This document shows, piece by piece, positions 54,725 through 64,000 of a stretch of DNA of 64,000 nucleotides. Made by a program: the position numbers and the translations under genes. The stretch is taken from positions 60,570,502 through 60,634,501 of the forward strand of contig NC_134701.1 in NCBI RefSeq assembly GCF_043290135.1, given 5' to 3'. Each line of letters starts with the position of its first letter. Position 1 is the first letter of the stretch. The notes beneath the pieces were generated by a model, which was not told the DNA's origin, searched no databases, and saw only the letters and a program-made list of their open reading frames with translations. Origin of the DNA: Rhipicephalus microplus (taxonomy: Eukaryota > Arthropoda > Arachnida > Ixodida > Ixodidae).

Positions 54725-55204
54725 AGACTTACTCCAAGCCAGGAGAGCTGCTTGAAGCCAGAGAAATGAGAGAACTTGCTGTTTTTGCTCAAACGTTGGT
54801 GTTTGCTTTTCGCTGGCCTTTTCGTAGCCTTATTCTTGCCGCATTGCTTTCAAATGAGATCTTTTTTTGTCACATAACATCTTAATAAAGGGGACCTGAA
54901 ACGCTTATTAAGTAACCATGGAAAGAATTCACTAAAAGAGCTTATTTTCTTACAAATTCAACGCCGCAAAATTTTGAAGAGTCTGTTTAGTGTGAGTGGA
55001 GTTACAAAGATTTGTCGCATGTAAAAAATGCATTCTCTCTTTTTACGTCATGTTGAAAACGTTGGAAGCTAACAAGGGAGGAACGGCAGGGGCAAGAAAA
55101 AGACATCACCCACGCCCCGTGACCTTGAGCACTTTTTTTTCGAATACATGGCTTTTTGCACGTACGAAGCAAAGTAGCAGAGGCCCTGACGTCACTCGCT
55201 GTGA

Positions 55205-55325
55205 AACCGCGATAGATAAGTTTAGTAAATAGCACCCTGGATAAGTTTAGTAAATAATAGCCGGGCCCGGGAAGGGCCCAAACAAGGCTTCACAAAGCGG
55301 GCCCGGACCAAAGAATCAGTTCCGT
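55205..55325. repeat. Short direct repeat and GGGCCC cluster
   Basis: ATAAGTTTAGTAAATA occurs twice, about 26 bp apart. It is followed by three GGGCCC sites, one within the palindrome CCGGGCCCGG. Confidence 0.7.
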
Positions 55326-58029
55326 GCGGTGCTCTATCCCATATACTCACATGTGAGAGGCTTGAAAGACGTGCCTTTTATATGAAGTGGTTTTCTATAT
55401 AAGTGCTCTAGGTCGGAAGAGGAGCTTCGCGCTCTGAGAACAGTAAAACGAAGCAATGCCTGATTACCGTGACCTCCGGAATGAGCACACGCGACAAGTT
55501 GTTGCTACACATCCATCGCATTCGGCGCGGTTTGCATATAAAAAATGCGATTTTGTCAATGCAATAACATGCCACCAAGTGGTGTCCTCAGCTCTTGCTT
55601 TGGCTTCACTCATGGCATGTATTCATGCCGTAAATACCTCTGCGAGGCGCGCCTGCTTTGTGTAGCTTTAATACTGCATCCCTTGTTTACCCTCGCCCCG
55701 AGAAAAATCGTGTCCCGACCACAGAGAGGACACAACGTGCCATGCGTTTCCCTCTAGTCGGGCCATCGTGTTTACTCATTTTTTAACATGCGGAATGGCC
55801 ACCATGTCCCAAGCCGGACAATTCTTCACGCTGCTATGCCTGTCACACACTCCCTCTGATTATGCTCTGATGATTACCTTCTGCAGTTACCACAAGTGTT
55901 TCTTTCATTTTTGACCATGGCCGTTGGTCATTGGCAGGGCAACGTGCTGCGAAGCTTCTACGTAAGTGCACCCGATTTCAACCATGCAGTAGCTTCCTAG
56001 CGCAAGACCCATTGCAGGAGCCCTCATAGGTCAATACACAATAAGCGATAAGCTACTAATTTGAAGACACGGCCACTTTCCTGCTGTAACATTTTTTAAG
56101 ACGAAGGGATCAATCGTGCTTTTCTTCCAAAACGACATGTTGATTTTCACTTTTTTTGTTGTTGTTGTAGTGCGGCAAAGCACCCGAAAGAAACATACAA
56201 CCATGCGCTAACATCAACAAAGCTCAAGAACTGACTCACTACCAGGTAGCCTTCGTACACTCTCGCGTTGATCCCCTCTCTGTTCCCCTGCGGAAGCATT
56301 CTTCACTTAACGTGATCTTGAATTGTATTCAGGATCAGGAGCACTGTGAGCTTTACGCACATCGTTGCTTTGATCTGCCAGCGTGACCAGCGCTTTTGTC
56401 ATGAAGCGACAAGTTCATGTCATGTTGTCTTCATGTGAAGTTTTGATATCTGACCGTGCAACATGACAACGCCGGAACTTTCCTTCGCTACTTTTGACCT
56501 AAGTTGACCTCATTCATTGGCGTGATCACCTTACCATCTCTCGTGTTGACGCCGGCGCCGAGAAATGCTGGCAGTCAGTTTCTTGTTTGAGGAGCCTCCA
56601 AAGATTTTCCTTAGGTTTGTTCCTAGTATTTCATGCTCTATTCGAACACAATGGTCAGTTGTTGCGCTTTCATGTTTGTATGCACAATGTTGCGTACCTT
56701 CTTACTTTCGGCAATCAAGAATCAATAATAGCAATATTGATGGCGTCATCGTTTCTTGATTTTGCTAAGCAACTGGCTTGGGCAGCTACACTGCGAAAAC
56801 ATTGCTCGTATTTACGGACATAAAAGCGGACATACTGTTCAAGAAATAAACACGCGCCACCCCTTTGCCAACATCAAGAATACAGCACACAGTTAAGAAT
56901 CACAGACTTCACTACTTCACGAATATTGTGAATACAGCACACTTTTACTAATGATGTTTCACTGAATAATGCAAAAAACAAGTGTATCCTCCGTCAATCA
57001 AAAAAAAAATTAACGAAAGTAATAATTTGCAATACGGGTGAGCTCCAAAGATTTACAATAATATGGCTGTCGCAAACCATCATTGCATCCATCGTCGCGA
57101 AGTGTTCTGCACAGCTTCTATTCTGCAAAACTGTATTTGTTCCAAAACGGCGTTTTAGGCGGGCATCGCGGAAAGAGGAACCACTCGACCGTGGCGGGTG
57201 CACCACCATCGTCACTCACCTGTCGGCAGTCACTGCTCTAGTCGCTATCCAGATTACCCTCCTTAGATGCCAGGACGCACATAGGAACAGGACTCGGCTG
57301 GCGTTGCTTTTTTATCTGGTCTGTATCTTCTGGGTGAGTGGCTGACTTCTCATTTACTCGCCGTTTGGGTTACAGCTCGTGTCACTAATGATCTGTGTCA
57401 TGTAGTACCTACGCAATATCTCAGAATAGGCCACTTCGAGTAAAGTCGAGGCCATAGACGCAGTGCTTATTTGTCGATGCCATTTGCGCGCGGCTTGTAT
57501 CATGCATGCTTTTTCTGAAGTGGAGTGTGTACTGAGAGCAGAAAATATAGCATTTACGGAAATCGCGCATTAATTGTGTTGGTCGTGTTTACATTTCGAG
57601 CGCGACATTTTCACTGCACTCTGAGTACTTGTCCAGAGCAGTTGCATTACTCTATGCTGACAGTTTCGGACTTGTCAGCACCGTAATGCAGCCGTGTAAT
57701 GTGTGCGCCTCCTTTTATGCTGGCGGCTTTAGGTGAGCCTCTGTTTACGGTGCCGGTACGCCGCTGCGCTGTAAGACGAGACGATATCTACCGTGAAATC
57801 TTGGCGTGCTGCAGCCTACCAGCGTGTTCTCCCCGTAGGGCCGAAGTTCATCTCCTCCACGTTGTCTAATAAAAGGTGGCTGGCGGCAGGTAGCACCGAG
57901 CTGTGAACAGCCACAGAGAACTTTTAACTCAAGAAATCTAAAGCATCAAGTGAATTCTTCTCTAAAGCTAGAAAGCAAGACTCGTAAAACGCGTTCTAAA
58001 AATAATGAAAGAATGCGTGCTTCGTCTTC
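55326..58029. other. No gene secured; one possible donor site
   Basis: A GC-richer stretch at about 57150-57333 ends CTTCTGG followed by GTGAGTGG, a good splice donor, and could be a first exon. No ATG-started frame supports it. A minus-strand ORF at 56994-57215 overlaps it. Confidence 0.3.
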
Positions 58030-58255
58030 CGTTGTGGTATAGTAGTTACGGTGGTCGGCTCCTGACCTGAAGGCCACGTGTTCGATGCTGGTCATGGTAG
58101 TCGCGTTGTGATGGACGGGTAGTGGTAGAGGCCCACGTACTGTGTAATGTTAGTGCACTATAAAGATGACCACATGGTAAAAATTTTTGTGCCCCTCCAC
58201 CAAGGCGTCCTTCATAATGATATCGTGATTTCGGGACGTAAAACCCCAGGAATTA
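58030..58255 (+). mobile_element. Ruka-like SINE, old and degenerate
   Basis: The order of head, AGGCCCACGTACTGTG, CACTATAAAGATGACCAC and GGGACGTAAAACCCCA matches Ruka, but with many changes. Confidence 0.6.
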
Positions 58256-60804
58256 TTTTTATTGCTTTGGTCACCTCCAATTCGGTTAGTACAAAAGTTT
58301 TTGTGTAGTACAATAACAGAATTTTCAGTACATAAAGAATATGGTCCATATGAGATTTTTATTCATAGAGAGATGTTATTTAGTGAGATATGATAGTTCG
58401 TATTAGCTGATTATCAGAGTTCCTTTCTGTAGGCAAAGAGTAACTCGATATGTGTACAGTGCAAAATAGTTTTTGTAGCTGGTGAAAAAGTTAGAAAGTT
58501 ATGTGTTTTTTTTTGCATGTTTGGTCGTAAATTTAGCAATGAGGTGGTCCTAGCAACAAACTACAGTAAATAACACATTTAGTGTTAACCTTCATTGGAT
58601 ACTGTTGGAGAAAGTCATCAAATAGCTTTTTATTATAAGAGATAAAAATTTTTGAATTGGTTGCTGAGTTCTGTCCTCGCACGTGTTTATACCTTGAAGT
58701 AATGCGTCCTAGTGGCGAGTACTAGCTGCACAAGCATGAGGAACATTTAGACGACATATCAATTTCATCCGTGCTTACTTTAATCATTGGCTGTCTAGTA
58801 CTAGCCTGCATGAGTAAACGAGAAATCTAAACCCTACTAGGGTGCATTTAACCTATCATTCATGCAGCTATTTTCTGACAGTTCACATGGTGTACGTAAG
58901 CAACACTGGTAAGTGACACCTATACATGCAAGAACTTACTACCTGTGCGATAACGTTTGGAAGTGGCAAGAACACCACACCTAAGACAATGATTTATTGA
59001 AATCTGAAAAAAGGATACTTTTGGCACGAACCAATACAGCTGTATTAAAGTCGCAATGCCTTCTATCAAAGTGACAATGTGGTGTGCCCTACCGTTTAGT
59101 ATTTGCAGCAATGTTTAGACGCACAGATGAAACAAAAAGGAACAAGAAGACACTGTTAACTATGGGTGTTTACTAAAGCCTCTGTAGAATATACGACTGG
59201 TGTTATCTCCAGTTAAAGACTGCTGGTCAAAGATTGGAAAAGTGAAAAAAAAATTAAACCTTAGCGTGGCACTTATCCTGAAGGTGGTTGATTCTTTTAG
59301 GGTGAAGCTTTATTAAAAAGTTGTGTTCTTTCTTTTCAGTTCTGTTTCAAGTTGGGATGGTGAGAGCAGCTCAATATCTTCCACTTCCACCCTAAAAAGA
59401 ACAGACTTGAAACCTAATGTTGGTAATGAAATAAAATCAATTCATTTTTTCACTTGGAAAAAGAGTTGATACCTTAATACTGTAACTGAAATAGACTCAA
59501 TTATTTTTTTAATTGGAAACAAACCACAGCTTATTTCAGCAGGAGCTTTTGAATTCACAAAAAGTATGCTTTTTACACACTTTCAAGTCAATGAGATTTG
59601 GTCATTACTAGCTTATAGATAGTAAAATGGTTTACCTGATGGGTTGCATTAGTGCCAACTTTTGTATGCTAAATTGAAAAGCTCTTATTCTTTTCCGAGA
59701 GGGCGTAAGTATTACAGGACAAGTAATTGGCTCTGGTGATTAGGGTCGAAATGTTTTTGAAGCCCATATACACTTGCTTTTATATTTTGTTGTATATATT
59801 TGATTATTCACACTAGTTTTAAACATACTATTTTTAAGTTCTGTTAGTGTTATACCCGGGATATAATTATTATTCACAGTGTAGCAGAGGGCACAGTAAT
59901 TACTTTAAAAATTGTAGTTTTTAAACTTTCTCATGAACAAAGTCCAAATACAATGCAGTGAATCTCATGATTTGTGGAGATCAATTTCATGTGAACGATT
60001 CAATGGCAAGCTGTCTTGGCTGCATCATTTTTTACTCCTTGGGTCAATTGTTACTAAGTTGATATACATTTTTGTGTAAACTTAGGAGCTGTCAGCATAT
60101 CAATGGCTTACCACATATGTTAAACGCACTGAGGCGTCTGGAGCAGCTGATGGTACAATATTATGCCTGCACTCACGTCTGTCCTCTTAAGAGCGCAGAC
60201 TTCAGATTTATCAAAAATTAGGTTCATGCCACGGTCCTTTGATGTGCATATTATAATTTCTGCCAGGTAAAACAGCGCTTCATTGTAGCTTGTGTAGTCC
60301 TATATGAGTGCATATATATTGTTTGTTACATTTTTTTAAACAAGGATAGCCAACATTGCAAACACACTCGACATTGCATCAATACGATGCCTGATTAGTC
60401 TTCTCTGGAGCGTTTACAACCACTAGGGCGGCTATGTACACTACCGGGAGTTCCAAGGTTCAAATACAGCCACAACTGATATATACTATACCTCTTCATT
60501 GAATTATTTCACTCGTTGTGAAGCAGCTAATATTGGCAACAGATGTACTGTTGTATCGTGTCCTTAATGCTTACCCAGAAATTTCCAAAAAGCAATCTTG
60601 CTAATCCTGAGTTGACATAGGCAGTGAATCACATGTGGGCCATACCCATATCTCACAGACACTAGTGTGCAGGTATGCACACTCATAAATGACGGAACAG
60701 GTTTGCCATCGTGTTAGACAGGCATGTCACATTATTCATGTCCTGAGGTCATGACACAGCAGTTACAATGTCACACAATGTCAATATCACACATTCTCCT
60801 CCAG
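58256..60804. other. AT-rich DNA, no gene recognised
   Basis: Two diverged 60-bp tandem units at 59401-59460 and 59461-59520. A short inverted pair TTTTAGGGTG/CACCCTAAAA lies near 59295 and 59390. Confidence 0.45.
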
Positions 60805-61040
60805 GTGCTGCTTCTATTGTTCTTGAACCAGCTGTCGCCTCTCATACCAGCGCCACTATCACTGTTCATGCCACAAGCACCTTGGTGAACTGATGTTGCA
60901 AGAAATTGTGTCACCACATCACCAGCAAATTATCGAGTGCCATCATTTTCGCTGAATCTTCCACTGCCAATTATGGACGGTTAAGCGTTCAGTCCAGAAG
61001 CATAGAACAGTGACAGGGAATAAAGCAACTCATAAGCACA
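60805..61040 (+). other. Possible 3'-terminal exon with poly(A) signal
   Basis: CACATTCTCCTCCAG precedes 60805. One frame is open for 28 codons to TGA at 60891-60893, rich in Ser, Thr, Ala and Val. AATAAA is at 61019-61024. Composition is GC-richer than the flanks. Could equally be non-coding; no upstream exon is secured. Confidence 0.28.
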
Positions 61041-63737
61041 CCCATATCTTTGTGGCATCAGGCAATAGCACTACATTCAAGGTTTCGTACTCATTGTTAA
61101 TGTCCTTCCACGTTAGTGAGTGTGAAACAAACCTGTACCATGCACATGGTGTTTACTTTGTTGTCAATATCTATTTTTAAATTTGCCTTCAACATCGCAC
61201 ATCCAAAGTATAGCCTTCGAGAGGTTACTTTCAATACCCACAGTTGTAATATCTGCGTTGAATTTCACACTGGCAACCTTGAGACGTAATGTGTGCAAAC
61301 ATTTAGGGCTGGCAACCTAGCAAGATTATTGTAAACATCGCTGGCACATTTTTATTGTCTTTGACAGCAAAAGAAAGTAGTCAGCTACAGCCCAAGATGT
61401 CAAAAGAGCACCCACTAGACCATGAAAATTTTCGTTTCGAATTTTACATTACTTCAGTGGGATTACTGGCGGTGCCTTAAAGGGAGTTTGTATAAATAGT
61501 CAGCAAATATACATTGATTTTGATAGTATATGCTTAGGCCACTTTCAACTAGTAAGATCAGACCCATCATTCCTAACTTGTATGAGAATTAAGAAGTTTA
61601 ATCTGTGATGAGGAGCAGCTTTCCTGTTGCAAGGCAAGGCCTCTAGCTGGAAATTCGTAACATCATTTTCAAATAGTAGTACGGCTTTCGTAAGTCTTTT
61701 CATGTGACACTAGAGTTGCTGGACTTTTTGACTGTATACATTCAGAGAGCCCATGACATGGGCTCTCACGTTGACGCATCGTTTCCATGTTTTTCTACAG
61801 CTCTTAATAGGGTTTATCGCTACATATTTCACTAACGCAGCAAAACATTCCTTTGGATGTGCTCACTTGTGTTAAAAACTTTTTTTGGCAGACCTCTGTT
61901 TACATCGTTAATAATGACAACTTTTCTTCTGCTTGTGTGACATCTGCTATATTTCAAGGAAGTGTGCTCAGTGGTGGCCTGTAGCCAGAAGGTGCCCCAG
62001 GAGTTTCTCTCCCCCCCCCCCCAAATTCGCATGTGGTGGGTTGTCTCCTACTGAGCATAAGTAATGAAGAAAGTCATTTTTCATGGCCATCTACATGTGC
62101 CTCCCGCCCTCAGAAAAACATTTCTTGCTACGGGGCTGTGTCTTTATGAGCTTTTTATGTCTTCTTGCTCGTTCTTCATTCGTTTTTACCTCGCATTATC
62201 TGCATGTGTATAAAATACAGGGTGTTTCAATAAATGTGTCCTATATTCTTTAAAATTAGAGAAAGAAGGTACTTGCGTCCTAGTTGCGGCATTGCCTTTC
62301 CTGTGACAAAAGGAATCTTCAGATAGGCGCAAACAACAATTGGGGCAGTAATTATAGCAATTAAGATAATTACCATTTTTACCAGTGGTAGTAGCTGGTC
62401 GAGTTGAATAGGCAAATTCAAGTGCTTTCTACGAAACGTCTATAGCCATTTTGAAAATTTTGCAAAGGCAGCCACTGATAATCACCATGAAATGATGCAA
62501 TCTGCCTAATTTAGCTGTCGAAATCAATACCAATGTACTAGACTGCACATCTAGCATTCATTTCGACAATAGTCTCAGTAACGACACTGTTTCTACAGCC
62601 GTTATCAACTGTCAATCCAGACACTTTGCTTTGTGCATGCTTATCGACGCTCACTTAATATTCTCTCAAAATGCAAGAGAAGCAGTGTTGTCATGGAGCG
62701 CATTGTCAAAGTGAATGGTAGATGCACTGTATGGTGCGTCAGTTTCGATTTCGGCAGCTAAACTGAGCAGAATGCATCGCTTTGCGGGGATTACCAGTGG
62801 CTTCTTTTCCCAAATTTAGACTGGCTATGGACTACTTGTAGGAAGGGGTTCAATTTGCCCATTTGACCCGACCGGCTATTACCACTGGTTAAATAGATGA
62901 TTGTGGTAATTTCTATAAATAATGCCATAAGTAATGTTTGTACCTATCTGAAGATGCCTTCTGCCATAAGAAGGCAACGCCACCTGTAGCACGCAAATGA
63001 CACTTTTCTCTAATTTAAAAAATATATTGAGACATATCTGAATAATCTGTTGATATGTCTAATGAGTCTTTCATTCAATGCCAAATCGTCTAGCGTTTTT
63101 CAGACCATCACGAGTATGGCTGATAAAACTTCCACATATTTCTCGAAGTGCAAAACTCGCCTGATCATTTAATTTTATTGCCAGAAATTTTCCTCCCTAC
63201 TTATAGGAGCCTATTGTTTTGCGCCAAGTAAGGTGAAAGGCATCAAACAACAAATTATTTCAAAAAAAGTTTTTGGAATGCAATCGATAAAAGACATTTC
63301 TGGCAAGGTAATAAACTTATCTAACTTCAAAATAATGACTTGTATAAGTATCTTATTTCTTTGAGGGCTTTTCACTTGAGCAATATTGAATAAGGTTGCT
63401 AATTTTGAGATTTTCCCGAGAACGAGGTAAGTTCCAAGGTTAAAGATAAAATATGTGCTGTTGGCCTGCCAACATGCTAGAAACTAAAAATAATTTAGGC
63501 ACTGATGTTATAGCAAATACTCTGAAAAAAATGGTAGCATCAATTTGCTTGAAAAACCTCTGTATTCAGCGTCAAAAGCTTGCCTTGGTGTTCAAACTAC
63601 AAATATGCACAATTTTTAAAGCTCTATGGACAAGCTAAGTATAGGTGGAATTACTACCGGGTATAATTATGAAATTCGGAAAATATTTTTAATCGTGTAT
63701 CTGCACCAACTTTTCACCTACATAACTCAAGCGACAT
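61041..63737. other. AT-rich DNA, no gene recognised
   Basis: A poly(C) run lies near 62010-62022. No domain-bearing ORF. Confidence 0.45.
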
Positions 63738-63925
63738 GATACACTGGCAAGGGCAATCTTCAGCAGAATGCCACTGACTTGAAATACAGAAAGCGAATTT
63801 GGTGCTTTCTACAGAGTAATTGAAGTATATACGATACACTGGCAAGGGCAATGTTCAGCAGATTGCCACTGACGTGAAATACAGAAAGCGAATTGGTGCT
63901 TTCTAGAGAGTATTCGAAGTAGAAA
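63738..63925. repeat. 95-bp tandem duplication
   Basis: The unit GATACACTGGCAAGGGCAAT... starts at 63738 and again at 63833. The copies differ at only a few positions. Confidence 0.92.
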
Positions 63926-64000
63926 TAGGGTTACAATCTGCATTCCATTGCCAGAGTAGGGGTGCTAGAAGCACTGGGTTCAGTGTGGTGACTTCCAGGT

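Overview
The window looks like a repeat-rich stretch of a metastriate hard-tick (ixodid) genome. The main clue is a tRNA-derived SINE that matches what I remember of the tick family Ruka; it occurs at least eight times, on both strands. The Ty3/gypsy and LINE relics and the GATA/CCGT-type simple repeats agree with this. Intron-like AT-rich DNA, splice signals and poly(A) signals mark it as eukaryotic. I see nothing prokaryotic: no operons, ribosome binding sites or CRISPR. Species assignment is inference.

Layout. 1-8870: a nest of Ty3/gypsy elements. A full-length but broken element (18-5314, 179-bp LTRs, 4-bp target duplication CACG) sits inside the RNase H region of an older minus-strand gypsy element (1-17 and 5315-8870), which also carries a Ruka SINE with its own target duplication. 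8896-10160: a repeat with a CCGTCC/RTGCGT core and a (TAC)n/(GTA)n foldback. 12832-17804: a second, better preserved gypsy-like element whose integrase lies before the reverse transcriptase (the Gmr1-type order) and whose Gag carries a region resembling the SCAN domain. 18200-19990 and, inverted, 50385-51560: arrays of a roughly 145-bp unit ending in a GATA tail. 22-37.5 kb: AT-rich, intron-like DNA with a possible first exon near 25.1 kb, a candidate exon at 28.0 kb and a phase-matched exon pair at 37.1-37.5 kb. 38.2-48.3 kb: five more copies of the CCGT repeat family, one split by a 5'-truncated LINE, plus a decayed SCAN-like Gag on the minus strand at 45.7-46.5 kb. 48.3-64 kb: mostly unassigned DNA with three SINEs, short inverted and tandem repeats, an unrecognised ORF remnant at 54.1-54.7 kb and a possible 3'-terminal exon at 60.8-61.0 kb.

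No intact host gene could be identified. The two gypsy elements carry the only long ORFs, and both are damaged: the first by several nonsense codons and a frameshift, the second by a deletion between RT and RNase H. Exon calls rest on splice consensus, open frame and phase only, and are given low confidence.
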